Positions 1 through 6,087 of a stretch of 12,911 nt of DNA are shown here, piece after piece. A program made the position numbers and the translations under genes. Origin of the DNA: CAZEAC01 sp964510065 (lineage in GTDB: Bacteria > Bdellovibrionota_C > UBA2361 > CAIXSY01). Position 1 is the first letter of the stretch. Every line of letters begins with the position of its first letter. The notes under the pieces are model-generated. The model searched no databases and was not told the origin of the DNA. It saw nothing but the letters and a program-made list of their open reading frames with translations. Where the stretch lies: contig CAZEAC010000113.1 of NCBI GenBank assembly GCA_964510065.1, positions 1 through 12,911 on the forward strand, read 5' to 3'.

Positions 1-58
1 CGATGCTTCTCTGCTGCTATTGCGACCGGTGGCATCGGTTTAATCCGTAACATTATCC
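1..58 (+). other. 3' half of an attC site cut by the window edge
   Basis: An AAC followed by ATTATCC at 52-58 looks like the R' core that opens cassette A. Its bases TTATCCG are the reverse complement of CGGATAA in attC-A. The matching L'' arm would lie left of the window, so the hairpin cannot be verified. The first core base is A instead of G, as also at 2469 and 7911. Confidence 0.5.
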
Positions 59-81
59 GGTCACAATCCGCGCGCGGTAAT

Positions 82-110
82 TTGCTTAGCTTAAATACTG
101 TGCCTAAAAT
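82..110 (+). promoter_or_regulatory. Possible sigma70-type promoter for cassette A
   Basis: TTGCTT (82-87) and TAAAAT (105-110) are separated by 17 bp and sit 30 bp upstream of the ATG at 140. The -10 box matches the consensus at 5 of 6 positions, the -35 box at only 3 of 6. It lies inside the cassette, so the gene could be expressed independently of an upstream integron promoter. Confidence 0.35.
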
Positions 111-129
111 AGCGATCGCACTTTATTTT

Positions 130-133
130 GGAG
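130..133 (+). promoter_or_regulatory. Ribosome binding site that sets the cassette A start
   Basis: GGAG lies 6 nt before the ATG at 140. A TTG at 128 would put this element inside the coding sequence, so the ATG is preferred. Confidence 0.7.
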
Positions 134-139
134 TTATTC

Positions 140-595
140 ATGACCAATCAACCCGAGTTCGTTAATTTGCCTCGACGAGAAATTCAGCCGATATTGGCAG
201 CTTTTAGATTAACCCCAAATCTTTCCAGCGAGATGAGGGCAACACTTGACGACTCGCTATTGCCCTCTGTCGGCATTAAGAAGATCCAAGGTTTTAAGTT
301 GGAAGTTGGCGTAAGTAGCCCGTTTGAGATCGTTCCCGTTATTTCAGTCGTCGATTCCACGACGGGACAACCGGTCCTTCCCGAAACGCAACTGATTGCG
401 GATCGGCATATACCATCAAATTTGGAAACTTTTACTGACCGAAATAACTACCTCATTAGATGTCTCCATGGAGTAATCTTAGATCGTTCATTAGCGGAGG
501 AGTTAATAGAGCTAGTTAAAGACTTAAGGGTTGAAGCGCAGCAGCAAGTAGCAAAGTCTGACTCTATAAAAATGTTTACAGAAAAACGCGGATAA
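140..595 (+). CDS. Cassette A hypothetical protein (151 aa)
   Basis: I do not recognise the family. The protein is soluble, with no signal peptide and no membrane segment. Its central part (about residues 40-90) has alternating hydrophobic residues that suggest beta strands. The last third is helical and charged, ending in a KDLRVEAQQQ-type segment. The start is the ATG at 140 with GGAG 6 nt upstream; an in-frame TTG at 128 overlaps that ribosome binding site. The TAA stop (593-595) lies inside the R'' box of the following attC, which is typical of cassette genes. A promoter-like pair at 82-110 may drive it. No function is proposed. Confidence 0.8.
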   Translation: MTNQPEFVNLPRREIQPILAAFRLTPNLSSEMRATLDDSLLPSVGIKKIQGFKLEVGVSSPFEIVPVISVVDSTTGQPVLPETQLIADRHIPSNLETFTDRNNYLIRCLHGVILDRSLAEELIELVKDLRVEAQQQVAKSDSIKMFTEKRG

Positions 596-675
596 CCACC
601 ACTAGCTGCGGAGCGGTGAAGCAGCCAAACTCGGAATAAATAGCGGTGGCCGCCCGCAGTAGTGAAACGTTATCG
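588..675 (+). other. attC: attC site of cassette A
   Basis: R'' GCGGATAAC (588-596) and R' GTTATCG (669-675) enclose arms CACTA[g]CTGCGG[a]GCGG and CCGCCCGCAGTAGTG. The arms pair perfectly except for the two bracketed unpaired bases in L''. Such unpaired bases are the signature that lets integron integrases choose the folded bottom strand. The site is about 88 bp long. The CDS stop codon lies in R''. Confidence 0.9.
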
Positions 676-689
676 CTGAGTATCGAATT

Positions 690-1163
690 ATGATGAAAAC
701 TACGATTGACCCTCGTGCTCAGGGTTTGCTAGGAAGCGCCATTGAAGACGCATCTAGTAGAGTACTCAAAGATTTTGCAAAGCAGATCTCAAGACGATAT
801 TCTCCGCAGGACTTGGCGGACATCAGCACAACGTCAGATTACCTAGTGCAGTTGTCATCTATCAGCTTTACTACTAAGCGTCCGACGTTTGTGCCTAACA
901 AGAGACTTGACGAGCGAGCATTCGCTGAAATCTCGACTTCGTTGCCTAAGGTTGCTGAATCAAGAGGAGAGATTGAACTTGTAAAGAAGTCAGCGGCGCT
1001 ACTTAGTCAGCTCCATCAATCTCAAGCGATTGAGTCATTGCGTATGATTGGATTCACGCCAATCAGCGATAACAAAACAGAGGACAGGACGCGTCAAACT
1101 TCCTCATTGTTCGTGAAACTAAAGGGACTATTTCAGAGATTTGGGGCGCGCCTGTCTCTGTGA
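690..1163 (+). CDS. Cassette B hypothetical protein (157 aa)
   Basis: I do not recognise the family. The protein is basic, soluble and rich in Ser, Arg and Lys, with predicted helices and no signal peptide or membrane segment. Two ATG codons in tandem (690 and 693) open the frame only 20 bases after the cassette boundary. No convincing Shine-Dalgarno sequence is seen, so translation may be weak or leader-independent. The TGA stop (1161-1163) lies 1 nt before the R' core, and attC-B begins at about 1064. The last 30-odd residues, including LFQRFGARLSL, are therefore encoded by the recombination site. Either the native protein ends in an attC-encoded tail or the original stop has been lost. The attC arms are well preserved, so this codon usage is constrained by DNA folding rather than by protein function. 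Confidence 0.75.
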   Translation: MMKTTIDPRAQGLLGSAIEDASSRVLKDFAKQISRRYSPQDLADISTTSDYLVQLSSISFTTKRPTFVPNKRLDERAFAEISTSLPKVAESRGEIELVKKSAALLSQLHQSQAIESLRMIGFTPISDNKTEDRTRQTSSLFVKLKGLFQRFGARLSL

Positions 1164-1171
1164 CGTTATCC
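1064..1171 (+). other. attC: attC site of cassette B (inside the end of the CDS)
   Basis: R'' CAGCGATAAC (1064-1073) is the exact reverse complement of the cassette start GTTATCGCTG (669-678). The L'' arm ACAGAG[g]ACAGG[a]CGCG pairs with CGCGCCTGTCTCTGT, leaving G and A unpaired as in site A. R' is GTTATCC (1165-1171). The site is about 108 bp and overlaps about 100 bp of coding sequence. Confidence 0.92.
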
Positions 1172-1189
1172 GCCTTTTTGCCATTTTAA

Positions 1190-2380
1190 ATGCCTCCTTC
1201 AATAAGCGTCATTATTCCATTTCGCGATAAGGCGAACCTCACTATTCGTGCTGTTACATCTTTATTGAGAACACAGGATCCACTCATCACTGAAATTATT
1301 CTCGTGGACAATGATTCAGCACCCAAGGAGCGGGCCCAGATTTCTCGTTGTATCCAAAGACTTGAAAAAGAGTTTAGTACAACGTTTTTACTACTCACCT
1401 GGAAACGACCTTTCAATTGGCAACGAATCAACAATTTTGCGGCTCGCAGAGCTAAAGGCTCGGTTCTTTGTTTTCTGAACAATGACGTTTATTTCGACAG
1501 GCGATCACGAGGACTTTTCAAGACCATGACGCGAAAGGCATTCGCTCGAAGGACTGGAGTTGTCGGCTGCGTAATGCGGTATCCTGATGGGAGCGTCCAA
1601 CATGGTGGCGGGCACCCTGATCGTGGATTTTGCCATAGTCATTTCGGCGGGGCGATGCGCCCCGCCTATAGAGTCAATCGCCTACATAAGTATCTGACTG
1701 GCGCCTGTCATGTGATTGCAGCCGAAACATTTTGGAAGCTGGGCGCATACGACTCAAGTTATAAAATGCTCGGCGGTGACATAGATCTCTGCGCGCGGGC
1801 CATCCAATGTGGATTCAAGAACTGGCTAATTGGTTCTGCAAGCTTGATTCATCTGGAATCTCGGACCAGAAGGAGTAAGCCAGCCGATCCCTCCGATTTC
1901 AGAAAACTTTTTTACTCTATAATGCGAATCTATTTGCCGAACGATGGGATCACAATCGCGAAAAAGCAAAAGAAAAGAGGGATGTCTTCACTCGAGCGGT
2001 ATTACGGATTTACCTCTCGCAAGTTAAAAGAGCTTATCTGTAATTTTTCTGGCCGTGGATTAGAATTTTTACCGGGAATTCCTCATCGACGGACCGCACG
2101 GCAACTCATTTTCTGCGATGGCCTGGATAAAGCAGCAATCGATCGACTTCTCTCTCGAATCGCCGGGAAGCGCCGAGAGATTTTATTAGTCGGATCTAAC
2201 CTTTCGAACAGGCTGCATACTCGTTGGATTCGGGAGTTGAATCTCGACGAGCTGCAAGCGCAGCGGAGGGTCTTTTGGATAGATACCCGGCTCGATGACG
2301 AAATTTCAGCATCGAGAAAGATGGAGGGACGGGTGAGACGTTCATTTCCATTGCAGAAGGTACGTACGATTCAAAACTAG
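1190..2380 (+). CDS. Cassette C family 2 glycosyltransferase (396 aa)
   Basis: Transfers a sugar from an activated donor to an acceptor, probably in synthesis of a surface polysaccharide or glycan at the cytoplasmic face. The N-terminal GT-A domain is clear: SVIIPFRDK at residues 6-14, IILVDNDS at 36-43, the metal and nucleotide-binding region CFLNNDVYF at 94-102 (NND in place of DXD), an HGGG segment near 138, GACHVIAAETF at 171-181, and GGDIDLCARA at 195-204 with the acidic residues expected of the catalytic base region. The roughly 150 residues after position 245 are not recognised. Sugar and acceptor cannot be predicted. The ATG lies 24 bases after the cassette boundary without a clear ribosome binding site. 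The TAG stop is 8 bases before R''. At about 1.3 kb this is a large cassette. It has no obvious functional link to its neighbours. Confidence 0.88.
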   Translation: MPPSISVIIPFRDKANLTIRAVTSLLRTQDPLITEIILVDNDSAPKERAQISRCIQRLEKEFSTTFLLLTWKRPFNWQRINNFAARRAKGSVLCFLNNDVYFDRRSRGLFKTMTRKAFARRTGVVGCVMRYPDGSVQHGGGHPDRGFCHSHFGGAMRPAYRVNRLHKYLTGACHVIAAETFWKLGAYDSSYKMLGGDIDLCARAIQCGFKNWLIGSASLIHLESRTRRSKPADPSDFRKLFYSIMRIYLPNDGITIAKKQKKRGMSSLERYYGFTSRKLKELICNFSGRGLEFLPGIPHRRTARQLIFCDGLDKAAIDRLLSRIAGKRREILLVGSNLSNRLHTRWIRELNLDELQAQRRVFWIDTRLDDEISASRKMEGRVRRSFPLQKVRTIQN

Positions 2381-2388
2381 CAACAGAT

Positions 2389-2475
2389 GGCGGATAACAC
2401 ATCCGAGAACCACACCGCCCTAGCTTTGGTTGCGAATTATGAGTAAAATGGCGGGTGGTTTCGGAAACATTATGG
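2389..2475 (+). other. attC: attC site of cassette C
   Basis: R'' GGCGGATAAC (2389-2398) is the exact reverse complement of the cassette start GTTATCCGCC (1165-1174). The L'' arm TCCGA[g]AACCAC[a]CCGCC pairs with GGCGGGTGGTTTCGGA, again leaving G and A unpaired. R' is ATTATGG (2469-2475) with A for the usual first G. The site contains in-frame ATG codons (2439, 2448) that read into the next gene. Confidence 0.9.
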
Positions 2476-3011
2476 GCGCATACCAAAAATTTGTAAATTT
2501 GTTAGTTCTGACCGTACTTGTTCTTCCAACCGACGCACTGGCAGGCGGCTTAGGGATCTCCTGTTCATATTCGATCAGGCAAGAGGAAATTGGAGTTTAC
2601 GAGTTCAAGCTCACTCTAAATAATACTTGGACTGGCACACCACGGATTGAGCATCCGGCAAATCGCCTGGCTATTGCGTTCGCGATTTTTGATGATCATG
2701 GAAACATATCTAAGCCACATGGTGTCGCTAAGGTTGATCCGAGGAAGCAGACTTTGACTCTCGCGCCTGGAGAGACTTTTGATTGGGCACTTTCGTTTGC
2801 GGCAAAAGACGCTTTTCCTTTCATTACTGGGACCGGGCAGTTTGCTTACGAATTGGATCCAAATAGATGCTATCGGGTAGTTGTTGTATATCGGCCACTG
2901 GGAGCTTCGCATGATGGTTACATATGCAGCGGCGATATGTGGGGCGAAAAACAATTCAATTGCGCCCATAACCAGAGCGCGGGAACACAGGCGAGCCCGC
3001 AAAGTGAATAG
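2472..3011 (+). CDS. Cassette D exported protein of unknown function (179 aa)
   Basis: The first 24 residues form a typical Sec signal peptide: a short basic start, a hydrophobic core VNLLVLTVLVLP, and an ALA cleavage motif before GGLG. The mature part is mostly beta-like with four cysteines (CS near the start, NRCYR, YICSG, FNCAH) that could form disulfides in the periplasm. An immunoglobulin-like fold is possible but unproven. The ATG at 2472 is built from the recombination core (TTATGG), so the start codon is bases 3-5 of the cassette and no ribosome binding site travels with it. In-frame ATGs at 2439 and 2448 inside the preceding attC would give an N-terminal extension that weakens the signal peptide. 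I prefer 2472 for that reason. The last 15 residues, ending TQASPQSE, are encoded by attC-D. Confidence 0.75.
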   Translation: MGAYQKFVNLLVLTVLVLPTDALAGGLGISCSYSIRQEEIGVYEFKLTLNNTWTGTPRIEHPANRLAIAFAIFDDHGNISKPHGVAKVDPRKQTLTLAPGETFDWALSFAAKDAFPFITGTGQFAYELDPNRCYRVVVVYRPLGASHDGYICSGDMWGEKQFNCAHNQSAGTQASPQSE

Positions 3012-3062
3012 GTAGTTTGAAATAGCGGAGTGGGCTCGCCGGTGCTCCGCGCAACGTTCTCT
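2962..3062 (+). other. attC: attC site of cassette D
   Basis: R'' GCGCCCATAAC (2962-2972) is the reverse complement of the cassette start TTATGGGCGC (2470-2479). The arms GCGCGGGAACACAGGCGAG and CTCGCCGGTGCTCCGCGC pair with a short mismatched centre. R' is GTTCTCT (3056-3062). The hairpin region is nearly identical to attC-E about 440 bp downstream. Confidence 0.88.
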
Positions 3063-3074
3063 CTGCTGGCTAAT

Positions 3075-3102
3075 TTGACAGTTTTTTAGCTAGGCCTAGA
3101 TT
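3075..3102 (+). promoter_or_regulatory. Sigma70-type promoter inside cassette E
   Basis: A consensus TTGACA -35 box (3075-3080) and TAGATT (3097-3102, 4 of 6 matches) are separated by 16 bp. They lie 28 bp before the start codon at 3130. The small gene in this cassette is therefore likely transcribed from its own promoter. Confidence 0.55.
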
Positions 3103-3114
3103 GCCTAACCTGAG

Positions 3115-3120
3115 AAAGGA
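3115..3120 (+). promoter_or_regulatory. Ribosome binding site that favours the ATG at 3130
   Basis: AAAGGA at 3115-3120 is 9 nt from the ATG at 3130 but only 3 nt from the upstream in-frame ATG at 3124, so the later start is better placed. Confidence 0.6.
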
Positions 3121-3129
3121 TGGATGGGA

Positions 3130-3366
3130 ATGAACCGACAGTATAGCAACGCATTCTACAAGACATCCTCATTTAGTGACTCAACCAAAGGCTGTGGTGG
3201 AATGGAGCTGCACCAAGTTTTAGCGCACTCAACGGCTTGTGTCGCCAAGATCACATTCTGGGATGCCGCCGGGCAATTTTATGTTGAAACAAACGGTACC
3301 GAACTTCCACTTGAGATCGTGGAGGAGTTTATCGCCGAGGTAAAAGCCTCTGTTAAAACCTCCTGA
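3130..3366 (+). CDS. Cassette E small hypothetical protein (78 aa)
   Basis: I do not recognise the family. The product has a Ser/Thr-rich start, a GCGGMELHQ segment, a beta-like middle (VAKITFWDAAGQFYVETNG) and an acidic helix (LPLEIVEEFIAEVKAS) at the end. There is no signal peptide or membrane segment. The chosen ATG at 3130 has AAAGGA 9 nt upstream; the ATG at 3124 is in frame but too close. A good promoter precedes it (3075-3102), unlike most genes in this array. The TGA stop is 40 bp before R'' of attC-E, so this protein ends outside the recombination site. The group II intron lies downstream in the attC and does not interrupt the coding sequence. Confidence 0.75.
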   Translation: MNRQYSNAFYKTSSFSDSTKGCGGMELHQVLAHSTACVAKITFWDAAGQFYVETNGTELPLEIVEEFIAEVKASVKTS

Positions 3367-3402
3367 CGTCGCAGTTGTGTACTAAACGCAAGAGTATAGA
3401 AT

Positions 3403-3495
3403 GCAGAGAGAACCAAGGCGCGGGAACACAGGCGAGCCCGCGAAGTGAGTAAGTAATTTTAAAATGTGGAGTAGCTCGCCGGTGCTCCGCGCAAC
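3403..3495 (+). other. attC: attC site of cassette E, R' core split by a group II intron
   Basis: R'' GCAGAGAGAAC (3403-3413) is the exact reverse complement of the cassette start GTTCTCTCTGC (3056-3066). The arms match those of attC-D. The AAC spacer that normally precedes the GTT core ends at 3495 and is followed at once by the intron 5' end GTGTGTG. The missing core resumes at about 5483 as TTTATCGCC, whose TTATCGCC matches the R'' box of cassette F. Confidence 0.88.
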
Positions 3496-3992
3496 GTGTG
3501 TGCCGAGCATGACGATGGCGTTGGCGGTGAAAGTCCGCTATCCAGGCAGATGAAGCCGAAGGATTAGATAGAGCCAAGGGTAGCCCTGTGAGGGGAGCCT
3601 GAAAGAAGGCCAAGGGCAAGAGTGACGAGCTGACGTACAGGAACTGGATTAGAGGCGTGACGACGGGTGGGTCGAGTCTGCACGTGAAGACGAAGACCTC
3701 TTCATCAAAGCCCGCGTTTTGTAAACTCCAGCAGTTGTGTCACCAAACGCCGAGCGTCTTACCTCGGGAGACCTCTTGAGCGCTTAGGCAGGTGGCGAGC
3801 CACCGGGGCATCTAAGCTGAGAGACGAGCGATCGTCACTGACCGTTCAAGAGGAGTCAGCAGAGAGCGTACTACTTGCAGGAATTCCAGGTAAAAAAAAC
3901 AAATTAATCCTGGTTTACAAAGCAAGGAAGGCTCGAACGGAGCCCGTATCGACGGGCATAATGTGGAGAAGGCGAGTAGTCGCCGGTAACTC

Positions 3993-5420
3993 ATGAGTGT
4001 AAAGCAGCAGAGAATCGAATACCGCAAGGAATCGCCCCACGGCGCCGGTCGGAGTGAAGCTCAAGAGGCAATCGTGAATGAGGGTGCTGAAACACGCAGG
4101 GGACGATCGGAAGATAAAAGCCTGGCGAGTAAAACCTTGATGGAGGAGATACTATCGAGAGATAACTTACGAGAAGCACTGAAACGAGTGAGAGCAAATG
4201 GAGGAGCCCCCGGGGTCGAAGGGATGACGGTGAAAGAACTACCGGAGTTCTTGAAGATCAACTGGGAATCTATTCGCGAAACATTATTGAACAGCCGGTA
4301 CAGGCCGCAACCCGTAAGACGAGTTGAAATACCAAAACCAGAGGGCGGGGCTCGGAAGCTTGGAATCCCGACGACCCTGGATAGGTTTATTCAGCAGGCA
4401 GTTTTGCAGGTGCTGCAGAAGTACTGGGACCGAACATTTTCCGATAATAGCTACGGCTTTCGCCCTGGACGCTCAGCGCACCAGGCGGTGGCGAAAGCGC
4501 AGAACTACATCTGCCAAGGTTATCGCTGGGTAGTCGACTTGGACTTAGAGAAATTCTTTGACCAGGTGAACCACGATAAACTGATGGCGAAAGTAGCCGA
4601 GAGAGTAAAAGATGACAGGGTGATCAAACTCATCCGAGCGTTCCTAACTTCCGGCGTTATGGAGAATGGATTGGTGAGTCCGACCGACGAGGGGACGCCG
4701 CAAGGTGGACCACTTTCACCGCTCCTGAGCAACATAGTGCTCGATGAATTAGACCGAGAACTTGAAAGACGTGGACATCGCTATGTCAGATATGCAGACG
4801 ACTGCAATCTGTACGTACGAAGTGAGAAAGCTGGTAAACGAGTGATGGCAAACATCACGAAGTTTATTACTAAACGGCTTAAGCTCAAGGTCAATGCATC
4901 AAAGAGTGCAGTGGATAAACCATGGAACCGAAAGTTCCTTGGATTTACCTTTAGTGCCCAGGAGTGGCGTGGTCGGTGGAGGATTCGGCGTAAGGTTGCG
5001 CCCAAGGCGTTGGAAAAGATTCGGGCCGAAATACGTGACCTCACACGCCGGACCCAAGGTCGAAGTATCACGCAGGTAATGACCGCTCTGAATCGATATC
5101 TGAAGGGATGGGTTCAGTATTTTGCTTTCGCTGAAGTAAAGAAGGACTTTGAAGCACTTGAGTCGTGGATTAAGCGCAAGCTCCGTTGTATAATATGGAA
5201 ACAGTGGGCAAACGCAAGAAAGCGGTACCAAGAGCTTAAAGCCAGGGGAGTTCGAGCCTATACGGCGTGGGTCACCACGAAGTCGGGGCACGGACCGTGG
5301 CGGATAAGTCGAAGTCCAGCAGTGCAGCAGGTGCTTAACTACTCGTACTTCAAATCTCTCGGGCTCGTATTGCTTGCGGAGGAATTTACTAAGCTTAGCT
5401 CCCGCCGAACCGCCGTATAG
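3993..5420 (+). CDS. ltrA-like: Group II intron reverse transcriptase/maturase (475 aa)
   Basis: Intron-encoded protein that helps its intron RNA splice and copies it into DNA at a new site. RT blocks are visible: the block around PVRRVEIPKPEGGARKLGIPT (residues 107-127), SYGFRPGRSAHQAV (153-166), VVDLDLEKFFD (180-190) with a catalytic Asp, EGTPQGGPLSPLLSN (233-247), and RYADD (266-270) with the other two catalytic Asp residues. KSAVDKPWNRKFLGFTF follows (304-320). The maturase (X) domain covers about 330-400 with GWVQYF. There is no HNH endonuclease, as expected for class C proteins, and overall wording resembles thermophilic class C enzymes. The first ~49 residues before LMEEILSRDNL are a poorly conserved extension; an alternative start is the ATG at 4140. 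Neither start has a clear ribosome binding site. The stop codon falls within domain V. Confidence 0.92.
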   Translation: MSVKQQRIEYRKESPHGAGRSEAQEAIVNEGAETRRGRSEDKSLASKTLMEEILSRDNLREALKRVRANGGAPGVEGMTVKELPEFLKINWESIRETLLNSRYRPQPVRRVEIPKPEGGARKLGIPTTLDRFIQQAVLQVLQKYWDRTFSDNSYGFRPGRSAHQAVAKAQNYICQGYRWVVDLDLEKFFDQVNHDKLMAKVAERVKDDRVIKLIRAFLTSGVMENGLVSPTDEGTPQGGPLSPLLSNIVLDELDRELERRGHRYVRYADDCNLYVRSEKAGKRVMANITKFITKRLKLKVNASKSAVDKPWNRKFLGFTFSAQEWRGRWRIRRKVAPKALEKIRAEIRDLTRRTQGRSITQVMTALNRYLKGWVQYFAFAEVKKDFEALESWIKRKLRCIIWKQWANARKRYQELKARGVRAYTAWVTTKSGHGPWRISRSPAVQQVLNYSYFKSLGLVLLAEEFTKLSSRRTAV

Positions 5421-5479
5421 GGTCCCCTACGTACGGTGGTGTAAGAGGGTATCTTCGCTGTGAGGTGAAGCCCTATCTT
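5409..5479 (+). ncRNA. Group II intron domains V and VI
   Basis: Domain V: ACCGCCGTA pairs with TACGGTGGT, with the usual two-base bulge (CG) and a short apical stem AGG/CCT (5409-5440). The lower strand contains CGC, the triad typical of class C. Domain VI (5443-5479): AAGA...GGG...CTTC pairs with GAAG...CCC...TCTT, leaving a bulged TA near the 3' side whose A is a candidate branch point. The reverse transcriptase stop codon (5418-5420) lies in domain V. Confidence 0.75.
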
Positions 5480-5502
5480 AATTTTATCGCCTAAGGAGCT
5501 AA

Positions 5503-5733
5503 GTGCTGCAGCTATCAGGAAAATGGATTAAATATTTGGCTAGCAAGGGCGAAACTGGCATGGGGTATCAAGTCGTGTCTATTACTCTTAACGATGGCAC
5601 CAAATACGATCAGGTGGCTATAGTAGGCGCGCAGGTGGCTGAAATACGAGGGCGAAAGGATATTCCATTTTCCGATTCAGATATTAAAAGTATTAAGGTA
5701 ACCCATCAGAAATGGGACTTTAACAAGGAGTAG
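5503..5733 (+). CDS. Cassette F conserved small hypothetical protein (76 aa)
   Basis: The sequence opens MLQLSGKW(I)KYL, continues TGMGYQVVSITLNDGTKYDQV, and ends IKVTHQKWDF. I believe this is a widespread small beta-rich family of unknown function, but no role can be named. It has no signal peptide or membrane segment. The start is GTG at 5503, with AAGGAG at 5493-5498 (spacing 4), all within 20 bases of the cassette start. The intron just upstream could supply transcription. The TAG stop is 3 bases before R'' of attC-F. Confidence 0.82.
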   Translation: MLQLSGKWIKYLASKGETGMGYQVVSITLNDGTKYDQVAIVGAQVAEIRGRKDIPFSDSDIKSIKVTHQKWDFNKE

Positions 5734-5736
5734 AAA

Positions 5737-5824
5737 GGCGATAACAAAATGCTGAACGAGATTCGTACGAGTGGGTACGTGAGACTTAAAATGGAGGAGC
5801 GAACTCGTTAGCAGGACGTTATCG
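5737..5824 (+). other. attC: attC site of cassette F
   Basis: R'' GGCGATAAC (5737-5745) is the reverse complement of the cassette start TTATCGCC (5484-5491). The L'' arm TGCT[g]AACGAG[a]TTCG pairs with CGAACTCGTTAGCA, leaving G and A unpaired. R' is GTTATCG (5818-5824). This is the most regular attC in the window, at about 88 bp. Confidence 0.93.
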
Positions 5825-5863
5825 GCCTTAGATCCTCCTCATTGTTGTATAGGAAGTTTTGAT

Positions 5864-5974
5864 ATGAATGACCCCAAGATTACCCCAAATTCAGTAGAGG
5901 CTTTGGACCTGTCGAAGTTGACCCTTAACCAAATCCATTCTAATTCTCTCAGGGAGCGCGCGCACGTCCGATGA
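5864..5974 (+). CDS. Short ORF at the start of cassette G (36 aa), possibly truncated
   Basis: ATG at 5864 has AGGAAG (5851-5856) 7 nt upstream, the normal position for the gene of a cassette that starts at 5819. The product begins MNDPKITPNSVEALDLSKL and ends NSLRERAHVR. It is unrecognised. Beyond the TGA the frame continues for 16 codons to a TAA, so the gene may be the 5' remnant of a longer one. The cassette start TTATCGGCC has no matching R'' downstream, which also suggests that the rest of the original cassette was lost. Confidence 0.45.
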   Translation: MNDPKITPNSVEALDLSKLTLNQIHSNSLRERAHVR

Positions 5975-6087
5975 AATTTCTGGATTGAACATGTCAGAAA
6001 ACTTGTAATCTGTTTAGCAACTTAAGAACCCTATTGGACAAAGGTAGCCTTTGGAATTTCGAGAAAAGGAGGTTCGTAAAGACATCA

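Larger units (their letters stand above)
3496..5483 (+). mobile_element. Class C group II intron inserted in an attC core (IIC-attC type)
   Basis: A retroelement ribozyme of about 2 kb. The 5' end GTGTGTGCC fits the GUGYG rule. A structured non-coding part (about 3496-3992) is followed by the reverse transcriptase ORF. Domain V (5409-5440) and domain VI (5443-5479) follow, and the 3' end AAT or AATT is at 5482-5483. Exact ends are uncertain by 1-2 bases: starting at 3498 and ending at 5484 would restore AACGTTATCGCC perfectly, but then the intron would not end in AY. The insertion lies immediately 3' of the attC hairpin. This agrees with the known preference of class C introns for a stem-loop followed by a short IBS1, and with the described IIC-attC lineage. 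Here the intron has the same orientation as the cassettes. Confidence 0.9.

Noticed and set aside
112..119. GCGATCGC octamer resembling the cyanobacterial HIP1 repeat
   Set aside because: I noticed only one clear copy; HIP1 is meaningful only when highly repeated.
1186..1482. Minus-strand ORF over the start of the glycosyltransferase gene
   Set aside because: It overlaps the conserved GT-A domain on the other strand and resembles no protein.
3353..3619. Minus-strand ORF across attC-E and the intron start
   Set aside because: It spans a recombination site and a ribozyme domain and is low-complexity in character.
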